Assembly: GCF_000238255.3 (NCBI RefSeq)
Contig: NZ_CP011040.1
Location: 496,001-560,000, forward strand
Length of the DNA stretch: 64,000 bases
Direction of reading: 5' to 3'
Origin: Pseudoalteromonas spongiae UST010723-006
Lineage (GTDB): Bacteria > Pseudomonadota > Gammaproteobacteria > Enterobacterales > Alteromonadaceae
Of this stretch, positions 8,168-15,802 are shown piece by piece; the stretch's first letter is position 1; every line of letters begins with the position of its first letter. A model generated the notes under the pieces. It was not told where the DNA came from. It was given only the letters and a program-made list of their open reading frames with translations, and ran no database searches. Both the position numbers and the translations under genes were made by a program.

Positions 8168-10243
8168 CTATAGTGACACTCGTACCTCAAAGCGTGCTGT
8201 GCGCGCATCACCAATGGTGACATTATTTACACCGCCACCTGCAAGGTAGTCTTCATCTAAGGCGTTTTCGATATTGAATCGGAAATCAGTATCTTGTCCT
8301 GCAATTTGTGTGCTGAATGTAGCACCTAGGTCAAGACGGTAATATGCGTCTTTTGTGATGGTATTATTAGCGTCTGCAAAGCGCTCGCCCTGATAAATTA
8401 GGCCGGCGTTTAATGCAAGATTTTCTGTCATTTCGTAGCGAGACCAAAGCGATGCAGACCACTTAGGTGCATCAACAGGTGTTTTACCTTCGTAGTTACT
8501 ATCGCGTTCGTACTGAGCATCTAAGTACATTGTTGATGCCATTAAGAAAAGGGTATCCGTAACTGCACCTTGCGCGGACGCTTCAAAACCTTTATGGCGC
8601 TGCAGACCTGCTTGGGTTGTTATAGTGTCAAAGTTAGGGTCGTCAACCAGTGACTCACTGACTAAAACGCCACTTTTTTCTATATCAAACACAGCTGTAT
8701 CTAGCATTAAACGGTCAGATACTTGCCATTTTAAACCAAGCTCTATTTGCTCTGATGTCACTGCATCAAGTTTCATGCCGTGGTTTTTGTCGGTTTCGTC
8801 ATTTAATGTTTCGCTACGTTGAGGTTCAAACCCTTCTGCATAGCTTAAGTAAATTGTTGCATCTGAAATAGGGTGGAATAGTACGCCAAATTTCGGCACA
8901 AATGACTCGCTGTCAGCACCTTCTTTATTTTGTTTATCAAAACGACCACCAACAGATACTTGCCATTTATCGTTGAAGGTAATTAAATCTTGTAAATAAA
9001 TGCCGTAGAAATCGTACTCGCTAGTGTACAGCGTATCGTCTGTTTTATAACTTATATCAGGGCGACTAGGCTCTGTGCCACCGGGTATGTAATCAACACT
9101 TGCTGCTTTTACACGTAACTGACCATAGTAATAATCTAGGCTATTTACACCTACAAGTAGATTATGACGGATGCTACCGGTATTAAATTCACCTTTTACA
9201 TCGAAATACATTGTTTTGAATTGCCAATCATCAAAGCGATCATATGGGCGTGATTGATAGCTATCGCCAACCACATAATCTGCAGGTTTACGCGGTGCAG
9301 ACTCAAAGCGTTGGCGCTCAAAGGTTTGCTCGTTGTAACCAAAGGTCATTTGCCAGTCATTTGTTAGGTGATAATCGATTTTTGTGCCAAAGTTGTTTAC
9401 GCGAATATCAGTAAATGCCCATGAAAAATCATAAATGTAGTCTTTGTCACCAATTACTTCACCATTGCTGTTTAACCAAGCACCTGTATCAAGACCCGCT
9501 TTGTCGTCTGTTTGGTCATAGTACACATTCACAATGAGGTCTTCAGTGATTGCATAATCCAAAGCAAGGTAACCTAGAAAGCGATCGCGCTCACGGTTGT
9601 CGCCATTTGCATACTCTCGTTCAAATACCACATCTTGCTTAACTAAAACACCACGATAGTTTAGGTTTTCTAATATGTTACCGCCGGCATCAAGCATAAA
9701 ACGCGTTGAACCGTTTTGGTCTGCATCAGCACTGATGTCTAATAATGACGAGGAAGTTGGCTTTTTAGTTACCATATTAACTAAACCACCCGGAGCAGAT
9801 TGACCATAAAGCACACTTGAAGGCCCTTTTACTACTTCTACTCGCGAAAGTGTTTCGATAGGTTGTTGGTAGTGCGACCAGTGTTGATGTCCATCACGTA
9901 AATAGCCGTTTGATGAACTAAGAGTAAAGCCTCGTGCGTTAAATACTTCACGGTTGCGTTGTTTTGAACCTGGTGAAAGGCTAGCGTCGTTAATTAATAC
10001 TTCACCTAAGGTTGTTGCTAGCTGCTCGTCGATAATTGTTTCTGGAATAACGGTTACTGATTGCGCTGTTTCGAGTAGCGATGTGTTTGTACGCATTGCG
10101 CCAGAGGCGTCATCAACTTTGTAATCGTTAAAGTAAGTACCTTTAACTTCAATAACTTCTATTTTCTTTTCGTCTGCTACAACAGTTGGTGAAAGCGATA
10201 AAAGTGAAAGTGTAATTGCTTTGGTAATGTGATTTAACTTCAT
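8168..10243 (-). CDS. TonB-dependent siderophore receptor
   Basis: A 691-residue outer-membrane ferric-siderophore receptor. A signal peptide (about residues 1-23, ending VVADEKK) is followed by a TonB-box-like stretch (IEVIEVKG), then the plug domain with QSVTVIPETIIDEQ, FNARGF, and the signature RVEVVKGPSSVLYGQSAPGGLVNMVTKKP at about 130-160. The 22-strand barrel ends in FEVRVSL. The pattern is that of the TonB-siderophore receptor family (FhuA/FpvA-like). It lacks an N-terminal signalling domain, so no sigma/anti-sigma regulation is expected. A Fur-box-like site is 65 bases upstream, and the PepSY protein follows. The siderophore cannot be predicted and no siderophore synthesis genes are in the window. 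Confidence 0.95.
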   Translation of the reverse strand: MKLNHITKAITLSLLSLSPTVVADEKKIEVIEVKGTYFNDYKVDDASGAMRTNTSLLETAQSVTVIPETIIDEQLATTLGEVLINDASLSPGSKQRNREVFNARGFTLSSSNGYLRDGHQHWSHYQQPIETLSRVEVVKGPSSVLYGQSAPGGLVNMVTKKPTSSSLLDISADADQNGSTRFMLDAGGNILENLNYRGVLVKQDVVFEREYANGDNRERDRFLGYLALDYAITEDLIVNVYYDQTDDKAGLDTGAWLNSNGEVIGDKDYIYDFSWAFTDIRVNNFGTKIDYHLTNDWQMTFGYNEQTFERQRFESAPRKPADYVVGDSYQSRPYDRFDDWQFKTMYFDVKGEFNTGSIRHNLLVGVNSLDYYYGQLRVKAASVDYIPGGTEPSRPDISYKTDDTLYTSEYDFYGIYLQDLITFNDKWQVSVGGRFDKQNKEGADSESFVPKFGVLFHPISDATIYLSYAEGFEPQRSETLNDETDKNHGMKLDAVTSEQIELGLKWQVSDRLMLDTAVFDIEKSGVLVSESLVDDPNFDTITTQAGLQRHKGFEASAQGAVTDTLFLMASTMYLDAQYERDSNYEGKTPVDAPKWSASLWSRYEMTENLALNAGLIYQGERFADANNTITKDAYYRLDLGATFSTQIAGQDTDFRFNIENALDEDYLAGGGVNNVTIGDARTARFEVRVSL

Positions 10244-10307
10244 ACTAAACCTAAATATCCCTGAAAAAGTGCGGGCATTCTATGTAAATCACAATAAAAT
10301 TGGAATA

Positions 10308-10326
10308 GGTAATGATAATAATTTTT
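10308..10326 (-). promoter_or_regulatory. Candidate Fur box
   Basis: GGTAATGATAATAATTTTT matches 15 of 19 positions of the Fur consensus GATAATGATAATCATTATC. It lies about 65 bases upstream of the siderophore receptor start, at or just before a plausible minus-strand promoter (weak TTCCAA, 17-base spacer, TAGAAT). This suggests iron repression of the receptor. Confidence 0.65.
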
Positions 10327-10528
10327 ATTTATTAGTGTATTTTATTCATTATGTTTCTGTTATAGGTTTAATATTGGTGATTTATACACAAGTTAACAGT
10401 GTGTGTTTAAAGCTCTTTATTATCAATAGATTTTGGCAGTTAAGATATAAAAAGAGCTTAGAACTGTTGCTGAGATTTGATACGAATACACTGTAAGCAT
10501 TTGTTTTACTCTGTATTCGCATTGTGAT

Positions 10529-10924
10529 TTAGTTAAACGTATCTGAACGCTCAATTACTTCAATCGCGTAACCGTCTGGATCGTTGATGAAAAAGAATTT
10601 CGCAACGAGTGAGTCACCGTTATAAAACTCTTTAACGTCTTTTGGTTGATAACCAAGAGAAACTGCTTTTTGATGTAGTGCCTCTATATTTTCAGCGCTT
10701 ACTGCGAGGTGGCCGTAACCGTTACCCAAATCATACTGTGCTTTTTGGTCAAAATTTACAGTCAGTTCAAGTTCAAAATCTGATTCATCATTACCTAAGT
10801 AAATTAAGCAAAAGCTATCGAAAGTAATCCGGCGTTTTTCTGTTAAGTTAAGTATGTTTTGATAGAATTGCAGTGATTTTGATTCGTCTACTACGCGGAT
10901 CATACTGTGAATCATTTTTGCCAT
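10529..10924 (-). CDS. VOC-family protein, lactoylglutathione lyase-like
   Basis: A 131-residue vicinal-oxygen-chelate protein resembling glyoxalase I, which converts the methylglyoxal-glutathione hemithioacetal to S-lactoylglutathione. Features are the two beta-alpha-beta-beta-beta modules: residues ~4-50 (MIHSMIRVVDESKSLQFYQNIL) and ~65-128 (GYGHLAVSAENIEALHQKA, then FFINDPDGYAIEVIER). Candidate metal ligands are the His near the start, a Glu in the FELEL strand, the His of GHLAV and the Glu of AIEVIE. Length fits GloA. Its start is only 15 bases from the divergent RHH gene, so the two leaders must overlap. Specific substrate is not proved by sequence. Confidence 0.82.
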   Translation of the reverse strand: MAKMIHSMIRVVDESKSLQFYQNILNLTEKRRITFDSFCLIYLGNDESDFELELTVNFDQKAQYDLGNGYGHLAVSAENIEALHQKAVSLGYQPKDVKEFYNGDSLVAKFFFINDPDGYAIEVIERSDTFN

Positions 10925-10939
10925 TGTTAGGAATACCTT

Positions 10940-11212
10940 ATGTGTGAATTATATGCTCAAGAGCCGCAAACATCTTACGATAGCACCAAGCGTTCAATAC
11001 GCATTCAGGGGGTGGTGACAAGTATTTCGCTAGAAAATAAAATCTGGCAAATTCTCGAGCGTATAGCAGCCGATGAAAAAGTAACAGTGCCGGAGTTTAT
11101 TTCCACCTTGTATCAAGAAGTAATTGAACGCCATGGCAGTGTTAAAAATCTCGCATCAATGCTGCGTGTAACGTGTTTAACCTATGCGCTAAATAGTAAA
11201 CCACTTGGTTAA
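10940..11212 (+). CDS. Ribbon-helix-helix domain protein (RHH_4 type)
   Basis: A 90-residue protein with a ribbon-helix-helix core: strand at about residues 18-30 (RSIRIQGVVTSISLENKIW), then two helices (WQILERIAADEKVTVPEFISTLYQEVIE). It resembles the RHH_4 (PF13467) proteins, small putative DNA-binding dimers common in proteobacteria. The C-terminal LRVTCLTYAL segment is also typical. An AGGA ribosome site lies about nine bases upstream of the ATG. It is divergent from the VOC gene with 15 bases between start codons, so it may control that promoter, though this is only inference. Confidence 0.75.
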   Translation: MCELYAQEPQTSYDSTKRSIRIQGVVTSISLENKIWQILERIAADEKVTVPEFISTLYQEVIERHGSVKNLASMLRVTCLTYALNSKPLG

Positions 11213-11346
11213 TTAACGGGTAGTATCTAGGTACTACATTGGGTGTTAACCATTAATCACCGCATTTTGCCGCTGAGCATTTTTTGCCAAGTTATTTCTC
11301 ATAGCCAAGTAGTCTGGCCCCAGTTACTTTTATTGAGAATACGATT

Positions 11347-11625
11347 ATGGAAACACTTACTTTTTTTGAAGATCTTTTTGCCAACGCAGAACCGGTGTTT
11401 ATATTAGCTGTTGCATTAGCAAGCTTAGTTTTATGGTTTTTACCGGCAGTTCTGGCGTTTTTCTTTAATCGCAAACATGCAAAATTAATCGCAGCGGCAT
11501 GTGTGCCAGCGGGTTTTTCACTTATTGCGTGGTCGGGCCTGATGATTTGGGCTGTAACCGGTAAAAGTGTTGAAAAAGCGGTGACTAAATCGCGCAAACC
11601 TGCGTCATCAAGCGAAGCAAGCTAA
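11347..11625 (+). CDS. Small membrane protein resembling superinfection immunity family
   Basis: A 92-residue protein with two hydrophobic helices at about residues 17-42 (FILAVALASLVLWFLPAVLAFFF) and 52-70 (AACVPAGFSLIAWSGLMIWAV). The spacing LPAVLAF..R.HAK then W-GLMIWAV is similar to the Imm_superinfect family (PF14373; T4 Imm-like). Such proteins are widespread in bacteria and most are not known to block phage. The tail is Lys/Ser-rich and cytoplasmic. The ATG lies close after ATTGAGAATACG with a weak ribosome site. An opposite-strand frame of similar length is low complexity and is rejected. A two-hairpin terminator region follows. Confidence 0.6.
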   Translation: METLTFFEDLFANAEPVFILAVALASLVLWFLPAVLAFFFNRKHAKLIAAACVPAGFSLIAWSGLMIWAVTGKSVEKAVTKSRKPASSSEAS

Positions 11626-11632
11626 TATAAAA

Positions 11633-11666
11633 CGCCCTTTTTACAGCATTAGCAGTAAAAAGGGCG
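11633..11666 (-). terminator. Terminator for the minus-strand barrel gene
   Basis: A 12-base perfect stem CGCCCTTTTTAC / GTAAAAAGGGCG with a ten-base loop, followed by TTTTATATT on the minus strand. It lies between convergent genes and would end the outer-membrane barrel transcript. Confidence 0.75.
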
Positions 11667-11681
11667 AAAATATTAAAAATC

Positions 11682-11703
11682 ATCAGCGGCCGTTAGCGCT
11701 GAT
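11682..11703 (+). terminator. Terminator for the plus-strand small membrane gene
   Basis: A seven-base stem ATCAGCG / CGCTGAT with an eight-base loop, followed by TTTATTG on the plus strand. Paired with the hairpin at 11633, it separates the convergent genes. Confidence 0.5.
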
Positions 11704-11711
11704 TTTATTGA

Positions 11712-12287
11712 TTAAAAGGTGTATTGCACCGAAAGACTTGCGTAGTCGACTTCACCATTGAATTTATCTACATTTGAAAAAATGCCAATCTCATCATCTT
11801 CAAATTCAAAGTCGTAGCGGGTGTAATCTAGATTAAGTTGCCAGTTTTTTGAAATAGCAAATGATGCACCAGCGCCGTAAAATAGCTCATTGCCATCAAG
11901 TGATAGCGTATTATCAAAGCCGCTTAAATCGGCATCCCACCAATAATTACCGCCTTTTACAAACAGCGTTATACGTTCAGTAACAGGTAAACCAAGCTTA
12001 AGTCCTAACGTATAACCATCGAGTTTGGTGTTAAAGGTATCGTTGCCAAACTTACCAAAATCCAAATAGCCCGCTTCTAAACTGATCATTTGATTAAACT
12101 GGGTGCCAATAAACACATTGTATGCGTCGTCGTCATCATCAAAATCATCGTCACCACTGGCGCTTATTAATCCATAACCGCCACCCACATAAACACCGCG
12201 ATGATCTACATCAGCTTCTTCTTTCGCAAGAGCTGGTGCTACTAAAATTGACGATAAGATTAATGATAATAATGATGTGCTTTTCAT
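11712..12287 (-). CDS. Outer-membrane beta-barrel protein (OmpA-like transmembrane type)
   Basis: A 191-residue protein with a signal peptide (MKSTSLLSLILSSILVAPALA, cut after ALA near 21) and alternating beta strands ending in the outer-membrane signature Phe (SLSVQYTF). YVGGGYGLISASGDDDFDDDDDAYNVFIGTQF starts the first two strands, and an acidic loop (DDDFDDDDD) may bind cations at the cell surface. The size fits an eight-stranded barrel of the OmpA_membrane/OMP_b-brl group, without the peptidoglycan-binding OmpA C-domain. The function is unknown. It is a single gene between two terminator hairpins and an AT-rich leader. Confidence 0.85.
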   Translation of the reverse strand: MKSTSLLSLILSSILVAPALAKEEADVDHRGVYVGGGYGLISASGDDDFDDDDDAYNVFIGTQFNQMISLEAGYLDFGKFGNDTFNTKLDGYTLGLKLGLPVTERITLFVKGGNYWWDADLSGFDNTLSLDGNELFYGAGASFAISKNWQLNLDYTRYDFEFEDDEIGIFSNVDKFNGEVDYASLSVQYTF

Positions 12288-12476
12288 AGTAAATCCTTGT
12301 TAATGTTAAACTTTTAAAGTCAACTTTAAGTAGCAAACAATGTTCCAATAAATTTATTCTTTTAATTCAATTAGTTATATTTTTGGTATGCACCATTTAC
12401 CTACTTTGCTTTTGTAGTAACAACACAGTGTATGAATTTTTTACAGACTGAAAGTTTGAAATAACAACCAGTTAAA

Positions 12477-13556
12477 CTACTGTGTACTTGGTTTAGGCAC
12501 ATCATGAGTAGTTACGCTTTCTTTTTGTGTTAGGTGATCAGCTGTTTTCTTATCTTCTCTGTCTGCATCAACATGACTATCTTGCGACTTTGGTTCATAT
12601 ACTAAGGTCGTGAGCAGAGGGAAATGATCAGAACCGATGGATGGCAGACGAGTTATTTTATGTAAGGTAAAATGCTCGCTATGAAACATATGATCTAAAG
12701 GCCAACGGGCAAACCAATACTTAGTATGAAACGTATTAAACATGCCTCGGCCGATTCTTGGATCAAGTAACCCACTTATCTTTCTAAATAATCGAGTTGT
12801 ATAAGACCAAGCTACGTCGTTAAGATCGCCTGAAACTAAAATGGGTTGCTTTGATTTCGCTATTTTTTTCGCCACCACAATTAGCTCGGCATCACGTTCA
12901 GATGAATAGGTATTTTCCGAAGGGCTTGGCGGTGCAGGGTGTAAAAAGTGAGCTTGTAGCTTAACGCCGTTTTTTAGTGTAAATGACGCATGGATTGATG
13001 GTACGTATTGTTCAACTAAAAATTCGATACGTTCATCACTTATGGGTAATGTGGAGAAAACATGCATACCGTAAAGGTTATCTAGAGGACATTTAACACG
13101 GTAGGGATAGCGTTTTGTTATGCCCTTGAGTGCGTCTTCCCACCACCGATCGGATTCTAGCGTAACAATAATATCGGGCTTATGCGTTTTAATGAGTTCA
13201 ATAAGTGCTTTGGCGTTGTGGTTTGTCATCAATACGTTTGTGTTGAGAATTGTTATCTCGTCTAATGCACTGTGTTTAGAGGCCGCTTTCACCTCTGTTG
13301 GCCAGCATCGCGTGTAAGGCAATATCCACAACAAGTGCCAAATTATTGCGCAGAGTGTTAAAACAGGTAACACATAAAATATGTTGGGTTTATCACCCAA
13401 TATGAATATTTGCCATATCAGTAAACTTGTCCCAAGCGTACACAACTGAACCCTTGGAAAGTCAAATACCCTAATTACCCAATGCGACTTTCGCACGATA
13501 GGAATTAACGTTGCTGCTATAAATAAAACCGTTAGCGTAATAAGTGTCGCAATCAT
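12477..13556 (-). CDS. Membrane-anchored endonuclease/exonuclease/phosphatase (EEP) family protein
   Basis: A 359-residue protein with three N-terminal membrane helices (about residues 1-18, 36-52, 58-78) and a C-terminal EEP domain (~95-320). Motifs include LNTNVL (metal-site Asn), PDIIVTLESDRWW (metal Glu), VSGDLNDVAWS (Asp and Asn) and GSDHFPLLTTL (catalytic Asp-His). Related membrane proteins are often annotated as endonuclease/exonuclease/phosphatase or YafD-like. Substrates may be nucleic acid or phospholipid-type phosphodiesters, and sequence alone does not decide. The Lys/Asp/Ser-rich tail is likely disordered. It appears to be a single-gene unit. Confidence 0.87.
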   Translation of the reverse strand: MIATLITLTVLFIAATLIPIVRKSHWVIRVFDFPRVQLCTLGTSLLIWQIFILGDKPNIFYVLPVLTLCAIIWHLLWILPYTRCWPTEVKAASKHSALDEITILNTNVLMTNHNAKALIELIKTHKPDIIVTLESDRWWEDALKGITKRYPYRVKCPLDNLYGMHVFSTLPISDERIEFLVEQYVPSIHASFTLKNGVKLQAHFLHPAPPSPSENTYSSERDAELIVVAKKIAKSKQPILVSGDLNDVAWSYTTRLFRKISGLLDPRIGRGMFNTFHTKYWFARWPLDHMFHSEHFTLHKITRLPSIGSDHFPLLTTLVYEPKSQDSHVDADREDKKTADHLTQKESVTTHDVPKPSTQ

Positions 13557-14013
13557 TGAAATTCCTTATTTAAGTGGCGCACTTTAGTGGTGACTAAGTA
13601 CAGATTCATTGCACTCTTAGTTAGCTGATAGCCCTAACTTTGCGCATTTTAATATTTTAAAGATGGGTAACACCTTCTAACTAATCAATTGTTGTGCCAC
13701 TGTACATTTATCCGTAGCAATTCACTTGTTATGACGTTTAGTGCTGTTTTAACGCCTTATAACTTAACAAGAAATTAGTTTTAGGCAGAAAGGCACAAGT
13801 ACTTGTTGCAGGCGGAATTACGCGTTTGAAACGTAATCCTTGCACAGTGGTTTGAAAAATTTACCAGTAGATATGTAAAAGATTCACATAAGTTATCACT
13901 AAATAGCACGAAAAATATTTAAGTTATTGATTATATGAGAATTAAAAGTTGGTTTTATTGTTGCATCAAGTCTAAGCAAGATATTTTTACACGACAAAAG
14001 AAGGAAACTTGTA
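13557..14013. other. 457-base gene-free interval
   Basis: No convincing coding frame was found. It must hold the promoters of the minus-strand EEP gene and the plus-strand DUF883 gene. An imperfect inverted repeat at about 13806-13843 (arms TTGCAGGCGGAATTACG and CGTAATCCTTGCA) could form a hairpin. A ribosome site AGAAGGAAA precedes 14014. Confidence 0.5.
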
Positions 14014-14331
14014 ATGGCTACATCTAATCAAAATGCATCGAATTCAAAAGCTAAGCAAAACGCATCAAATGGTCATCCGATTGCCGATAAATTGAATAGC
14101 TCTATGCATGATTCAGTCGATACCATCACTGAAAAAGTTGGTACAGCGGAAGAAACATTGCGCGAAACCGCGCATTCAAGCTCAGAAACCCTATCTCAAA
14201 AGCAGCAGGAAATGAAAGCTAAGTGGGAAAAGTCAGCCGTTAAAAAATACGCAGTAGAAAACCCAGTAGCAACAGCAGGTATTGCATTTTCACTCGGTAT
14301 GTTGGTGTCTGCAATTATTAAACGTAAATAA
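14014..14331 (+). CDS. DUF883 family protein (ElaB/YqjD-like)
   Basis: A 105-residue DUF883 protein. The N-terminal ~75 residues are hydrophilic, Ser/Ala/Lys/Gln-rich and helical, and the C-terminus has one helix with glycines (ENPVATAGIAFSLGMLVSAIIKRK). In E. coli ElaB and YqjD are tail-anchored inner-membrane proteins, made in stationary phase, that bind ribosomes at the membrane. It is the first of three genes in the same order as the E. coli yqjD-yqjE-yqjK group, so an equivalent stress-related operon is likely. A good AAGAAGGAAA ribosome site precedes the ATG. Confidence 0.85.
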   Translation: MATSNQNASNSKAKQNASNGHPIADKLNSSMHDSVDTITEKVGTAEETLRETAHSSSETLSQKQQEMKAKWEKSAVKKYAVENPVATAGIAFSLGMLVSAIIKRK

Positions 14332-14346
14332 TATAGGTTTAAGACG

Positions 14347-14772
14347 ATGGACAACATGGGTCCCGAGCAGGGCGGTTTTAACAATCAAAGCGAGCCAAAT
14401 CAGCAGCCTGAAAACGAGGCGAAGCTGGCGCAAACATTCGAAAGCGTAACAGCATTGCTTGAAAGTAAAATTGCCAAGCTCATCACGTCAAAAAACCTAG
14501 TAGCGGCTGAGGCTAAAGTTAGCCTCAGCGCTGCGTTACTCTCATTCGCGATTTGTTTAACACTGGTCGTGATTGTCAGTGTAATTTGGCTCTTGCTTAA
14601 TGCAGTGGTTGGGCTAACGCTGTATAAAATGTATCCTAGTTTAGCCTTGGTAATTGGAAGCTTGTTACTTTTAAACAGTGCATTAGCTGTATGGCTATTT
14701 ATTCAGCTTAAGCGTATTTGGCATCGCGTGGGGTTTAAAGCGAGTGCGTCTTTACTTTTAAACGGAGACTAA
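14347..14772 (+). CDS. YqjE-like phage holin family membrane protein
   Basis: A 141-residue protein of the Phage_holin_3_6/YqjE family. An N-terminal hydrophilic helix (about residues 20-55) is followed by two membrane helices (ALLSFAICLTLVVIVSVIWLLLNAVV at ~58-85 and LALVIGSLLLLNSALAVWLFIQL at ~96-120). Despite the family name, such proteins are not lytic holins; E. coli YqjE is an inner-membrane protein of unknown role encoded after yqjD. It begins 15 bases after the DUF883 gene and its stop is two bases before the next start, supporting an operon. Confidence 0.85.
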   Translation: MDNMGPEQGGFNNQSEPNQQPENEAKLAQTFESVTALLESKIAKLITSKNLVAAEAKVSLSAALLSFAICLTLVVIVSVIWLLLNAVVGLTLYKMYPSLALVIGSLLLLNSALAVWLFIQLKRIWHRVGFKASASLLLNGD

Positions 14773-14773
14773 C

Positions 14774-15028
14774 ATGGAGTTTTTACTTAAAGATGATCTA
14801 CACCAACTTGAAAAAGCCAAAGCCGAATACCTCGCGGTAAAGGGGTTTGATGACTACAACACACAAGTTGCAAAAACGAATGTGAAATCGATTTTATCGT
14901 CAAAAGAAGGGCTTATGGCATCTTTTGGGGCGGGCTTTGTAAAAGGGTTAATGGATAATCCTGATAACCAAAAATGCGGTTCATCCCATTCCGACTTAAT
15001 TAAAATTATCAGCTTATTAATAAAGTAA
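14774..15028 (+). CDS. YqjK-position hypothetical protein
   Basis: An 84-residue protein that I do not recognise by sequence. It starts one base after the YqjE-like stop, with GGAG in the preceding codons, so translation is coupled. It is mainly amphipathic: an N-terminal helix (DDLHQLEKAKAEYLAVKGFDDY), then a Gly/Ala patch (MASFGAGFVKGLMD) and a hydrophobic C-terminus (LIKIISLLI). It occupies the slot of yqjK in the E. coli group but has no clear similarity to that protein by eye. It converges with the MgtC gene, eight bases away. Confidence 0.7.
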   Translation: MEFLLKDDLHQLEKAKAEYLAVKGFDDYNTQVAKTNVKSILSSKEGLMASFGAGFVKGLMDNPDNQKCGSSHSDLIKIISLLIK

Positions 15029-15035
15029 CGCGCTA

Positions 15036-15473
15036 TTATTTGGCGTTTTGTTTAGGCTTGAGTACTTCAGAGAACTGAAAGATTAAAAAACCAATAAACG
15101 ACAACACAATACTAATTTCATAGCGGCTGTACGCTACAGATACGCCAATTGCACCTGTATTCCAAAGTCCAGCTGCGGTAGCTGTGCCTTTTACGCTGTC
15201 TTTATCTCTGAAAATAGCACCGCCACCAATAAATCCCATACCTGTGATAATGCCATACATTACCCTTGCTTCGGCGTCAGAACCTTCAAACACATTAATA
15301 CCAACCAGCATAAAAGCGCACGAGGCAATGGTTACGAGTGGAAATGTTCGAAGACCAGCGCCGTTTTCTCTTGATTCACGGTTTAATGCAATCGGTAACG
15401 ACAACAAAAATGCGATACCAAGTTGTTTAAAGTGAAACATTATTAAGGTGAAATCTAAATCTATCTCGAACAT
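15036..15473 (-). CDS. MgtC/SapB family membrane protein
   Basis: A 145-residue MgtC/SapB family (PF02308) protein with four to five membrane helices. Conserved stretches are LSLPIALNRESRENGAGLRTFPLVTIASCAFMLVG, GIITGMGFIGGGAIFRD, and ATAAGLWNTGAIGVSVAYSRYEI. It has only the membrane domain and lacks the C-terminal ACT-like domain of Salmonella MgtC, as is common in non-pathogens. Roles proposed for the family are adaptation to low Mg2+ and modulation of ATP synthase; the role here is unknown. It is a single gene, convergent with the ElaB-like operon. Confidence 0.9.
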   Translation of the reverse strand: MFEIDLDFTLIMFHFKQLGIAFLLSLPIALNRESRENGAGLRTFPLVTIASCAFMLVGINVFEGSDAEARVMYGIITGMGFIGGGAIFRDKDSVKGTATAAGLWNTGAIGVSVAYSRYEISIVLSFIGFLIFQFSEVLKPKQNAK

Positions 15474-15802
15474 CCGTTTCTCATCTTTAACATGGGTTTA
15501 ATATACAGTGTGCGCAGGCAAACTGATCGTAACGTTACAAAACAGTGTATTGGATAAGGTCTATAATAAAACCAAACACTTATGTAAATACGCAGTGTGT
15601 CGACTAGGGCCACTCGTTTAAAACAGTGTAACGTAATTTATTATCCAAAGTCGATTGGCAACGACGTGATGCGTTTAACCAGGTGAGTTATTACTGTTAC
15701 CCTAAAGTAGCCTAGACTGTAAAGTTCGACACGCTCTAGTATTAGGCTAGCCACGTAAGAATAATGGCTGTTAATTGAAGTGTTCATAATTAAGGATAGT
15801 GT
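15474..15802. other. 329-base intergenic region between divergent mgtC-like and dehydrogenase genes
   Basis: No gene is seen. The sequence ACAGTGT recurs four times (near 15506, 15542, 15590 as GCAGTGTG, and 15622), an unusual density for a short region. TATAAT at about 15562 is a -10-like element without a good -35. The dehydrogenase has an AAGGATAGT ribosome site. Confidence 0.4.

Noticed and set aside
10269..10496. 75-codon frame on the plus strand over the receptor's promoter and Fur site
   Set aside because: Lies over the Fur-box region; no ribosome site and no family pattern. The base composition of the intergenic region explains it.
11292..11597. 101-codon frame on the minus strand opposite the small membrane protein
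   Set aside because: Low-complexity basic product without domain or signal; the plus-strand frame has a coherent two-helix membrane pattern.
14347..14772. Phage holin as evidence for prophage
   Set aside because: It is a YqjE-type membrane protein in an ElaB-like operon; no other phage genes are present.
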